A program made the translations under genes and the position numbers. From contig JAJNBD010000003.1 of assembly GCA_021156105.1 (NCBI GenBank), positions 154,093 through 218,092 on the forward strand: a DNA stretch of 64,000 nucleotides. The letters are read 5' to 3'. The stretch is from Gammaproteobacteria bacterium (lineage in GTDB: Bacteria > Pseudomonadota > Gammaproteobacteria > CAISUE01). Position 1 is the stretch's first letter. Each line of letters begins with the position of its first letter. Below, piece by piece: positions 1 to 6,987 of this stretch. The notes beneath the pieces are model-generated. The model made no database searches. It was not told the DNA's origin and was given only the letters and a program-made list of their open reading frames with translations.

Positions 1-1027
1 ACGTAGACTCTGTTGATTCCGGATAATCAAATGCCCATAGTTTATTTATTTGCTCTATTGATTCTTCTGTATCAGCAAAAAGTATTGTTAAGACCTCTGG
101 TAATAGCGCTGAAATATGACTACATTCTTCGTGGCGATCATCAATAAAGATAAAAGTATCTAATGATAAATTTAATCTTTTTGCTAACCGGCAGAGGTTT
201 TCTGATTTTTCATTCCAGTTTATTTCCCAATCAGCAATATTTTGCCTGCGGATAAGCATATCAGGATGGTGATCAATAACATTGAAAACATCGGCTTCAA
301 TATTTTTACTAGCAATGCAAATTAAAAATCCCTTTTTTTCTTGTTCAAGCAAGAAAGTTTGTAACTGTAAATGCTGTGGCAATATTTCTATTTCGTTTAA
401 TGTTTGCTCAGCACATGCTCCACGCCATAATGTATTGTCTGCATCAACAACGATAATTTTAAATGGAGGATCTATTGTGCGACGAATTTCCCGCAATATT
501 TGATAGGCTGCCTGTTCTTCATAAAAAGAAGTAAAAGGAATGCTTGCTAGGCTCAACAAATGACTATCAAAGATATCTGCCGTGGGTAAATTAAAAGTGT
601 TCATTTTAATAAAAGTAGAAGAAGGAAGCTTTCCTAGTTTCTCTTGCGCAATACATTGGATAGAGCTAGAAATTTCAGTTGCTGAAGGCATCCAGGCAAT
701 AAAAAAATGTGCGTTAATATAACTTGCAGCAGCTGTTATAGCTTTTGCTAAACCGCTAATAAATTCTTTGGAAGAGTTTTCTTCTATAAAAAAAGGAGAT
801 AAAAATATTAATATTCCATTAACTGGCAAAGTATATAAAAAACTTTCTGGGTTTAAAAGCTCTTGAATAACATCTGAATTAAGTGACGAAGTTATAGAAA
901 TATCTATAGCAGTTGTTTGGAATAAATTATTTAAAATTTTTACCTGTTCTAAAATGTTATAGTTACCCAGCGCCACCGCTCTAAAGTTTTTGACTCCGTG
1001 CTGCTTTTTGTCCGTTATCTGTTGCAT
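1..1027 (-). CDS. FkbH-like HAD-IIIC family protein (3' end cut by window edge)
   Basis: This partial gene reads leftward off the window, and its start codon at 1027 is intact. It translates without stops for about 342 residues. Near residue 200 is the HAD motif I, VVDADNTLWRG, followed by the CAEQ block typical of FkbH-like proteins, and further on comes DTFIFIDDRHEEC, which resembles the HAD acidic motif. The N-terminal 170 residues look like the variable SGNH-like half seen in FkbH proteins. Family members act in polyketide and non-ribosomal pathways, for example loading glyceryl units onto carrier proteins. The MFS exporter lies 15 bp upstream on the same strand, so they are probably one operon. 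A biosynthetic cluster continuing to the left is inferred, not seen. Confidence 0.75.
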   Translation of the reverse strand, partial: MQQITDKKQHGVKNFRAVALGNYNILEQVKILNNLFQTTAIDISITSSLNSDVIQELLNPESFLYTLPVNGILIFLSPFFIEENSSKEFISGLAKAITAAASYINAHFFIAWMPSATEISSSIQCIAQEKLGKLPSSTFIKMNTFNLPTADIFDSHLLSLASIPFTSFYEEQAAYQILREIRRTIDPPFKIIVVDADNTLWRGACAEQTLNEIEILPQHLQLQTFLLEQEKKGFLICIASKNIEADVFNVIDHHPDMLIRRQNIADWEINWNEKSENLCRLAKRLNLSLDTFIFIDDRHEECSHISALLPEVLTILFADTEESIEQINKLWAFDYPESTEST

Positions 1028-1042
1028 GGATTTTCCACTTAA

Positions 1043-2287
1043 TCAAAAAGATTTGTGTAATAGGTCTTTTTTGCCAACTATTTTAATAGCAATAATTAGC
1101 GCTAATATCGTGAAAATAGCTGGACAAATAGTACTTGCTTTATAATGTGCCGCTGCTACTGTGCCTATTAATATTGACCCAATAATTCCCCCAAAGGACC
1201 AAAGTAATTGAGCAACACCAAAAATTAGTCCCTGCTCAGTATTATCAACAGCTTGAGAGAATAAATTATTGCTATGTATCCAACAAAGTGGTCCCGCTAT
1301 ACCAAAGAGGATAAAGCATATTGTAATCATCGTAATAGAAGCGCTAAATGGCAATATAAAAAAAGCAATTGTCATTAATAGAATGCTAACTAAAAAAATA
1401 GTGGCTGAACTGAAATATTGAGAAATATTTTTGTTTAGCCATGAAGATGTTATAGCAGCAGTAATACCAAAAAACATTAAACAGTTTGCGATATTTGCTC
1501 CGGACATATGAAGTTTTTTGACGGCAAAAATTGGGGCGGCTAAATAAAAACTTTCAGAGCCAATTTGAAAGAAGATAGCCATTAAAATAAGCTGGCGTAA
1601 TAATGAGGATCGGAAAAACGCTTTATATGCATTTTGAAAACCGGTAAATAAGTGTATTTTGTTTTTTTGGCGAAATGGTTTATCTTGGGGCAATAACTTT
1701 ATTATTAAAACCACACTTAATAGATATAGAACACCCATAAAGTAAAAAGGTATCGCATAAGGTTGGTAAGAAGACGTGTCAAAATGTATACCTGTAAGAT
1801 ATCCACCAATTATTGGGGTAAGTGTGGCACCTATAGACTGCCCAAGCGTTATATAACCCATGTTTTTAGGGCGTTCATTCACGTTGCTATAATCAGCGGT
1901 TAAAGCAAAAATAACAGCAATAGTTCCAGAAGATAAGCCAATTAAGAACCGGCTAATAAATACCATCAAAATTGAACCAATTGTTAAGCTGATACCTGAT
2001 AGAACACAACCTATTATTGACAAACAAAGAGAAAAAATTAATATTTTTTTTCTGCCATATTGATCTGATAATTCGCCAAATATTGGTCCGCCAAATAATT
2101 GCGCTAGTCCATAGCATGCGATTACAAAACCAAGCAGAATGGAGCGCATTTCATAAGAATAAGAATGTAAAAAATTTGACTGTATGAATAATGGGGTATA
2201 GATAGGCATTGGCATAAAAAAATTGCCAATATCAAGAAAAACAACTAACATTAGGGTTAATAGCAGGGATTTTTCTAATTTAATCAT
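1043..2287 (-). CDS. MFS transporter, drug:H+ antiporter (TCR/Tet) type
   Basis: The 414-residue protein has about 12 hydrophobic segments and the MFS motif A between segments 2 and 3, GELSDQYGRKK, near residue 75. Length and motif fit the 12-TM drug/proton antiporter families that include tetracycline exporters and Bcr-type proteins. It would act in the inner membrane, but the substrate cannot be read from sequence. Its stop lies 15 bp before the FkbH-like gene, which suggests co-transcription and possibly export of a product made by the adjacent pathway (inference). Upstream, about 120 bp of AT-rich sequence separates it from the hydrolase gene. Confidence 0.8.
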   Translation of the reverse strand: MIKLEKSLLLTLMLVVFLDIGNFFMPMPIYTPLFIQSNFLHSYSYEMRSILLGFVIACYGLAQLFGGPIFGELSDQYGRKKILIFSLCLSIIGCVLSGISLTIGSILMVFISRFLIGLSSGTIAVIFALTADYSNVNERPKNMGYITLGQSIGATLTPIIGGYLTGIHFDTSSYQPYAIPFYFMGVLYLLSVVLIIKLLPQDKPFRQKNKIHLFTGFQNAYKAFFRSSLLRQLILMAIFFQIGSESFYLAAPIFAVKKLHMSGANIANCLMFFGITAAITSSWLNKNISQYFSSATIFLVSILLMTIAFFILPFSASITMITICFILFGIAGPLCWIHSNNLFSQAVDNTEQGLIFGVAQLLWSFGGIIGSILIGTVAAAHYKASTICPAIFTILALIIAIKIVGKKDLLHKSF

Positions 2288-2409
2288 AACTCTTATATCA
2301 ATATTACACGAAAAAGAATTATACTATTTTTTATGCCAAAATATTTCCTATTTTCTGCGAGAACAAAAATAACTATAAATTATCAACAAAATAAAAATCA
2401 CTGCTTGCT

Positions 2410-3258
2410 TTAAAACTGCTGTAAGAAATGCTCGACTACACTATAAGCCTTTTCCGGAGCATCTTTATAAGCCGGGGCACCAATATTTTCAAATATAGCC
2501 ATTTCCGCTAACGGTTGTTTTATTCGCTCAAACATTTCTTCTGCGCGCTTAACAAGATGTAATGGAGTTTCTGTGCTTACCATTAATAACGTTGGACATC
2601 GTATTTTATGCAGGTCGCCAAGATAATTAAATTTTAGCATTTGCTGTTGACAGTAATGCAGAAAAACTTCGGGGTGCGAAACGCAGCGTCGCATTTCTAC
2701 AGGTGTATAAGCATTTTTTGCATAGTAACGAACACATTTTTCAAGATATTCTTTAGATGATTCTGCCGTTGGATGCGTGAAGTAGTTACGTGCAACTTCT
2801 GCGATTTCTCTGCCCGCTAAACTTTCAAATTTGGCGCATAAATCATCTAAAACCATTCGGGCTTCTGTGTGACAAAAAATTAGTCCACCCGGTTGATCTG
2901 CATGGTGAGCAATATATTCACACATGACATGGCCACCCATCGAGACACCAGCAATAATAGGCTTTTCAATTTCTAAGGTTTCACAAAATTGATAAAGATC
3001 CTCGGCCCAATATTGCAAACTCCATTCTTCCTTATTTTTACCCCCACTTCTACCGCAGCCACGCTGATCTAAAAAAATAACTTGCGCAATATCTGAAAAT
3101 TTAGACCAAAATTCCACGTATAATGTATGATCAACTGCACCATGAGCCCCATGTAATACGATCAAAGTGGGTTTTTCTATTACTCGATCAGCTAAAACTT
3201 TTAGTTTTGAACCATAAACATCAAAAAATAATTTACAGCCATTAATTTTAATACGCAT
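2410..3258 (-). CDS. alpha/beta hydrolase, likely lacking the catalytic histidine
   Basis: The 282-residue protein has an alpha/beta-hydrolase fold: LIVLHGAHGA (oxyanion hole), FLDQRGCGRS, and nucleophile elbow AGVSMGG. I chose the start at 3258 because AGGAAG lies 6 bases upstream. The longer reading from 3300 would overlap the previous gene and has no such site. The C-terminal block that normally reads G-H-x-P in this fold reads NIGAPAYKDAPE here, so the catalytic His is replaced or deleted. The protein may be inactive or may have a non-hydrolytic role. It sits 14 bp after a second, frameshifted hydrolase on the same strand. Substrate is unknown. Confidence 0.75.
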   Translation of the reverse strand: MRIKINGCKLFFDVYGSKLKVLADRVIEKPTLIVLHGAHGAVDHTLYVEFWSKFSDIAQVIFLDQRGCGRSGGKNKEEWSLQYWAEDLYQFCETLEIEKPIIAGVSMGGHVMCEYIAHHADQPGGLIFCHTEARMVLDDLCAKFESLAGREIAEVARNYFTHPTAESSKEYLEKCVRYYAKNAYTPVEMRRCVSHPEVFLHYCQQQMLKFNYLGDLHKIRCPTLLMVSTETPLHLVKRAEEMFERIKQPLAEMAIFENIGAPAYKDAPEKAYSVVEHFLQQF

Positions 3259-3272
3259 AAAACTTCCTATTT

Positions 3273-3978
3273 TTAAATAGGGTGATTCATAGTTAACCAC
3301 AAGCGCATTAATGCAGTGACAGCTTCAGGTTGCTCCATGCAAGCCATGTGGCCACAATTTTCGATAATGGTTAATGCAGAATTTTTAATATGTTTATGCA
3401 TTAATTCATGATCAGTAAGTCCGCAAGCAAGATCTTCCCGGCCAGCAATAATTAATGTGGGAGCCTTAATCTTAGGTAGGTATTCAAAAACAGATTTATG
3501 ATTAAGCATGGCTTCCATTTGTCGAATATAAATATCTGCGGATAAGCGTTTTTTCATTCGCTGATGCCTCTCAACTAACTCTTGGTCTGCAAGCTTATCT
3601 TTATGCAACACAATAGGCAGAATTTCTTCATCAAGAATTTGAGGTAGTTCCCCATTCTTCATACGAACCACCCAGGATGCCATGCCTTCCCAGAATTCAG
3701 GCGTTTGATTGGTAAAAGTTTGCATTAAAAATAATGTTTCGAGACGCTCAGGTGCCTTTGCGGCTAATGCTTGCCCAACCCAACCACCTTGAGAATGCCC
3801 AGCAAATGAAAATTTCTCAGGTGCTTTTTCTAAAATCGTATCAACCATTTGTTCTAAGGATGTTTCCTTGTCAAGCATAATAACTCTAATACTTGCAATA
3901 TCGCTAAGATGTTCAATCTGATATTGCCAAAATTCTTCGTCACAGCCAAGTACCAGGAACTAAAATTAAGTTTTTCAT
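3273..3978 (-). pseudogene. alpha/beta hydrolase broken by a one-base frameshift
   Basis: An uninterrupted frame exists only from 3878, but the natural start is the ATG at 3978. From there the product reads MKNLILVPGT, then one extra base near 3948 puts a TGA in frame. Skipping that base restores GCDEEFWQYQIEHL and runs without further stops into the rest of the protein. That part has the nucleophile elbow AGHSQGGW, an Asp region (IIAGREDLACG) and the His block ENCGHMACMEQPE. The intact protein would be about 234 residues. Everything after the shift looks undamaged, so the lesion is recent or a sequencing error. It belongs to the proline iminopeptidase/esterase-like hydrolases; substrate is unknown. 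Confidence 0.75.
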
Positions 3979-4157
3979 TTGTTTTACCTTGAAAATAGGT
4001 TTGAGCTAGTTAAATTATACAGAAAAAATTCCTTATTTTTTGGAAAAGTATCAGTTATTTTAAAAATAATGCCTACTTTCTGTTAAAACCCCCTTGTGTA
4101 GCTTACCTAATAACCAGCATACTTACTGAAAGTAAAATACTTTTGTAGAAATTTTTT

Positions 4158-4844
4158 ATGAAAAATATCCTTTGCTACGGCGATTCCAACACTTGGGGAT
4201 ATATTCCTGGTACATTCGAATTAGAAGGTATGTATCATGAGCGTTATTCCTATGAGTTGCGTTGGACAGGAAGATTACAAAAATTACTGGGTAATAATTA
4301 CCGTATTATTGATGAAGGTTTAAATGGACGCACTACGGATATAGATGATAACCCAAATATTCCAGGCACTAGCGGTGAAACTTATTTACTGCCCTGCTTA
4401 AATTCTCATGTGCCCTTAGATTTAGTTATTCTCATGTTAGGATGCAATGATTTAAAAAGTTTTTATCATCGATCAGCTCAAGACATTGCTGCTGCATTAG
4501 GAAAATTGATTCGAACGATTCAATCTATAAAGCTAGGCAAAGACATGCGTTCGCCTCCCGAGGTGTTGCTTTTAGGATATCCTACTATTACTCGAGAAGA
4601 TGGTTTTGATCATTTTGGTATTGAAGGCCTGTTTAAAGATGGTATAAAAAAATCCGAACAATTTGATTGTTATTTTTCAAAAGTTGCAGCACAGTATGGT
4701 TGCCATTATCTAAATATTGCGCCACATGTGAAATTAAGCAAAATTGACGGGATTCATCTAGATGCAGAAGGACATAAAACACTAGCTAATTTATTGGCAA
4801 AAGAAATTAAAAAAATTTATTCAGGCAATGAAGATGCATATTGA
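4158..4844 (+). CDS. SGNH/GDSL-family hydrolase (arylesterase-like)
   Basis: The 228-residue protein carries all four SGNH blocks: GDSNTWGY at residues 8-15 (catalytic Ser), EGLNGRTT (block II), MLGCNDL (block III Asn) and DGIHLDAEGH near the C-terminus (catalytic Asp and His). No signal peptide is visible, so it is probably a cytoplasmic esterase or lipase. The GDSNTWG block is typical of the arylesterase/acyl-CoA thioesterase I-like branch. Its 3' end overlaps the start of the VOC gene, which implies translational coupling before that gene was broken. Confidence 0.85.
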   Translation: MKNILCYGDSNTWGYIPGTFELEGMYHERYSYELRWTGRLQKLLGNNYRIIDEGLNGRTTDIDDNPNIPGTSGETYLLPCLNSHVPLDLVILMLGCNDLKSFYHRSAQDIAAALGKLIRTIQSIKLGKDMRSPPEVLLLGYPTITREDGFDHFGIEGLFKDGIKKSEQFDCYFSKVAAQYGCHYLNIAPHVKLSKIDGIHLDAEGHKTLANLLAKEIKKIYSGNEDAY

Positions 4845-5241
4845 TTCCTTGGATCACCTCGTATTAACGGTTAGAGATTTAGAAAAAACGATTAATTTTT
4901 AGACGCATATCTTAGGCATGCAGTTAGTTAAATTTGGTAAAGATCAACAGCGCTATGCGCTTTCTTTTGGAAATCAAAAAATCAATCTTCATGTGTATGG
5001 CCACGAGTTTGAGCCAAAAGCGTACTTACCTACCCCTGGTTCTGCTGATTTATGCTTTTTAACAAGCGTTCCACTCACAGAAGTAAGTGCACATTTACAA
5101 ATAAATAACATTCAAATTGAAGAAGGTCCCGTGCAACGCACAGGCGCGCAAGGAAGCCTTCTTTCTATTTACATCCGTGATCCTGATAGCAATTTAATTG
5201 AAATTGCCAATCAACAAAAATCCTGTGTAATTCCTGTGTAA
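4828..5241 (+). pseudogene. VOC (glyoxalase-fold) protein with premature in-frame TAG
   Basis: From ATG 4828 (or 4834) the frame reads HIDSLDHLVLTVRDLEKTINF, then TAG at 4900-4902, then THILGMQLV and the rest of a VOC domain to 5241. Relatives have a Tyr at the stop position (NFYTxxLGM), so a single TAT/TAC-to-TAG change explains the break. Downstream the sequence is well preserved ([33 protein letters not shown]) and includes the metal-site His and Glu positions. The whole domain would be about 137 residues. An internal ATG at 4918 could give a truncated product that lacks the first strand. It overlaps the end of the SGNH gene by 17 bp. Confidence 0.8.
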
Positions 5242-5369
5242 TTGTGCCAGAAAAAGCATAGAAAATGCAGGTATTTTTAAGAAAAGAGCAGAACATTGGG
5301 GAACACTAAAATACAATATAATCAATAAGTTTGGGGGAATATAGAAGTTTATAGACGTCCTTGTCTGAA

Positions 5370-5416
5370 AACTGAAAATCCTTGTGTCGCTGGTTCGATT
5401 CCAGCTCTGGCCACCA
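5370..5416 (+). repeat. left attachment repeat: 3' stub of tRNA-Phe
   Basis: The stub begins inside the anticodon loop (CTGAAAATCC, anticodon GAA) and continues through the variable loop, a T arm with stem GCTGG/CCAGC around TTCGATT, the 3' acceptor strand TCTGGCC, the discriminator A and an encoded CCA. Upstream sequence shows no D arm or 5' acceptor strand, so this is not a functional tRNA. The first 20 bases are identical to the copy at 14664. Confidence 0.8.
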
Positions 5417-5463
5417 TTAAAATCATATAGTTAGCTTTGTAAATTGAAATTACGGATAAGCGC

Positions 5464-5482
5464 GTGTCGAATATGTGTCGAA
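5464..5482 (+). other. paired GTGTCGAA repeats, candidate integrase arm sites (left)
   Basis: There are two direct copies of GTGTCGAA, at 5464-5471 and 5475-5482, 11 bp apart (one helical turn). The same pair, orientation and spacing recurs at 14526-14544 beside the integrase start. Matched short repeats inside both ends of an element are what tyrosine-integrase arm-type sites look like. Binding is inferred. Confidence 0.5.
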
Positions 5483-5507
5483 GGTTGAATTGTATTTCCA
5501 TCTTTTA

Positions 5508-5640
5508 AGGGGTCTTTCCCAAATATAGGGGCACCGTTTTAAGAACATATTATTCTGACTCGCAATCTATAATTTTCAAAATTCCAAAATCCATAAGCAC
5601 TCCGTTGAATCAAGTAATTTGGTAAACTTAATCCAGGTTC
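5508..5640 (-). mobile_element. remnant of an ISL3-family insertion sequence end
   Basis: On the minus strand, 5613-5539 encodes LIQRSAYGFWNFENYRLR followed by a short tail and a stop. It matches the C-terminus of the ISL3-type transposase at 14746-15714, which ends IQRCTYGFRNFKNYRLR. The outer sequence (ggggtctttccc, then aggggca) resembles the terminal repeat of that element. Only about 130 bp remain, and the right boundary is uncertain. Confidence 0.65.
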
Positions 5641-5655
5641 TTTTGAGAGTCACTT

Positions 5656-6147
5656 ATGCAAGCCTTATTTAAAACCATTGCTCTTTGCTCAGGAATAATA
5701 TTTCTTCAAAACTCTTTTGCAAATATAGGGGTGACAAGTTTTCCAATGTCATCTTTTGAACAAACAAATCCAGTATTAGCCGGAATGATACGAGCACAAG
5801 AAATGAATCAGTATATGCTACCATCTAAAATCATGATTTTTGGTGGCAATAACCATAACGTTTATCTAGGGTGCTTTAATTGTTCTAACATTGCACCAGA
5901 CTCCATATTCAATCAGGTAAGTCCTTATGGGAGCTCGATTAGCCAACAAAGTATTTATAATACTATAGGTCCATATGGATCAGAAGTTTCTGATTTAAGT
6001 GCATGCAGTGAATTAGCTCAACACCCCCCTATTATTGTTGATAATAGGGGTAATTTTTATGGGTCGTTAACACTAAATAATATTCTGCCAACCGCAATAA
6101 AATCACCACAAATTATAGAATGGCTTGAAAGAAACGTATGTACATAA
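5656..6147 (+). CDS. secreted protein with GCFNC motif and YGS repeats, function unknown
   Basis: The 163-residue protein has a Sec-type signal peptide (ALFKTIALCSGIIFL, cleavage near NSFA-N). The mature part has the block YLGCFNCSN and then two similar units, SIFNQVSPYGSSIS and SIYNTIGPYGSEVS, followed by PPIIVDNRGNFYGSLTLN. A similar C-x-x-C plus repeated N-x-x-G/S-x-YGS layout occurs in uncharacterised exported bacterial proteins, sometimes behind nuclease domains; that link is from memory and not checked. The gene sits just inside the left end of the integrative element and is transcribed opposite to the replication genes, as expected of cargo. No catalytic residues are recognisable. Confidence 0.6.
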   Translation: MQALFKTIALCSGIIFLQNSFANIGVTSFPMSSFEQTNPVLAGMIRAQEMNQYMLPSKIMIFGGNNHNVYLGCFNCSNIAPDSIFNQVSPYGSSISQQSIYNTIGPYGSEVSDLSACSELAQHPPIIVDNRGNFYGSLTLNNILPTAIKSPQIIEWLERNVCT

Positions 6148-6158
6148 AAATCTAAAGT

Positions 6159-6368
6159 TTATAAAAAATAACTGCTTGCCCCTCTTTTTAGTTTTGAAAT
6201 TAACTTTAATACATTTCTAATTTCTGCTGATCGACCACCATGTTTATAAGCATTCATTTTGCTAATTGCTTTACCAGCAGGAGTTTTAACCCCTGCTGTT
6301 TTCCATGGTTTCCAATTTTGAATTAATTCTGCTTGGTGTTGTCGCTCTTCCAAAGTCCATTGTCTCAT
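6159..6368 (-). CDS. small phage/satellite-type protein (69 aa)
   Basis: This is a basic, Trp-rich small protein beginning MRQWTLEERQHQAELIQNW and containing the block YKHGGRSAE. The start at 6368 has GGAG about 10 bases upstream. A longer frame from 6404 exists but has no better site. Its first 83 bp overlap the preceding gene in another frame, so translation is probably coupled. Short ORFs with an N-W-x-P-W core and a K-HG block are common next to primase genes in phages and satellites (recollection). Function is unknown. Confidence 0.5.
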   Translation of the reverse strand: MRQWTLEERQHQAELIQNWKPWKTAGVKTPAGKAISKMNAYKHGGRSAEIRNVLKLISKLKRGASSYFL

Positions 6369-6861
6369 GTGATTTTTTCTCCAAAGATAATAATTCGTTT
6401 GCACATTTTTCAGATTTTTTTGCTTCAGGCGGATTATTTACCTGCTGATTAATGGCATTATTTTGCTGCTTAATAAAAGTTGTTGGACTAGGATTTTTAA
6501 GCTGATGCAAAGCAAGAATTGTTTTTCTGCAAGCATTATTGGCTTTAATTGCTACTTCATTATAAGCTTGCAACAGTGAAATATTCGCTGATTGCCCAAT
6601 ACGTTCAGCCGCATAATGGAAAATGCCCTGTAGAGCTTGTGCTTGACTAAGCAGCATGCTCTCCAATACTTGCATATTATTTTCTTCTATGACTTCACCT
6701 GCCTGCTTATAAAGCTGGTCATATAAGGTTTGTTGATCCACCCCTTCTTGCTTCAGTAACTGATTAAGTGTGAGATAGCTTCTACAGGTTGGAATGGTTT
6801 GCGCTTGTGCTTTAGTTACCGCAAGCTCTTCAGCTTTTTCCTCTTTCTTTCTTTTTACCAT
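6286..6861 (-). CDS. hypothetical satellite protein, helical (191 aa)
   Basis: The protein starts with a Lys/Glu-rich segment (KRKKEEKAEELAV). A predicted-helical core follows (LNQLLKQEGVDQQTLYDQLY, then MLLSQAQALQGIFHYAAERI), and the C-terminal third is Asn/Gln-rich. Proteins of this layout, with a conserved helical middle and a low-complexity tail, often lie downstream of satellite primases; their role is not established. The gene is co-directional with the primase, separated from it by the 126-bp iteron-bearing gap, and overlaps the next small gene by 83 bp. No enzymatic motif was found. Confidence 0.55.
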   Translation of the reverse strand: MVKRKKEEKAEELAVTKAQAQTIPTCRSYLTLNQLLKQEGVDQQTLYDQLYKQAGEVIEENNMQVLESMLLSQAQALQGIFHYAAERIGQSANISLLQAYNEVAIKANNACRKTILALHQLKNPSPTTFIKQQNNAINQQVNNPPEAKKSEKCANELLSLEKKSHETMDFGRATTPSRINSKLETMENSRG

Positions 6862-6910
6862 AATCTATTTTCTCTTATTTGTTAGTTGATAAGAAATAAT
6901 TCTTTAACCC

Positions 6911-6976
6911 AAGTCTTCAATGTCTTGAAGTCTTGTATCAAGTTAAAAAATTAAGACATCAAGACTTGCAAGACAT
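6911..6976. repeat. iteron-like array, candidate replication origin
   Basis: Six copies of a short motif are present. Three are direct (AAGTCTT at 6911, ATGTCTTG at 6920, AAGTCTTG at 6928) and three are inverted (AAGACAT at 6953, CAAGACTT at 6960, CAAGACAT at 6969). They are arranged symmetrically around an AT-rich centre (6936-6952). The array lies in the gap right after the primase gene, where P4-type elements commonly keep origin or iteron sites for their initiator. Origin function is inferred. Confidence 0.55.
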
Positions 6977-6987
6977 CACTTGTAAAA

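Noticed and set aside
5242..5416. complete tRNA gene at the left stub
   Set aside because: Only anticodon loop, T arm and 3' acceptor strand are present; no D arm or 5' acceptor strand could be found within 130 bp upstream.
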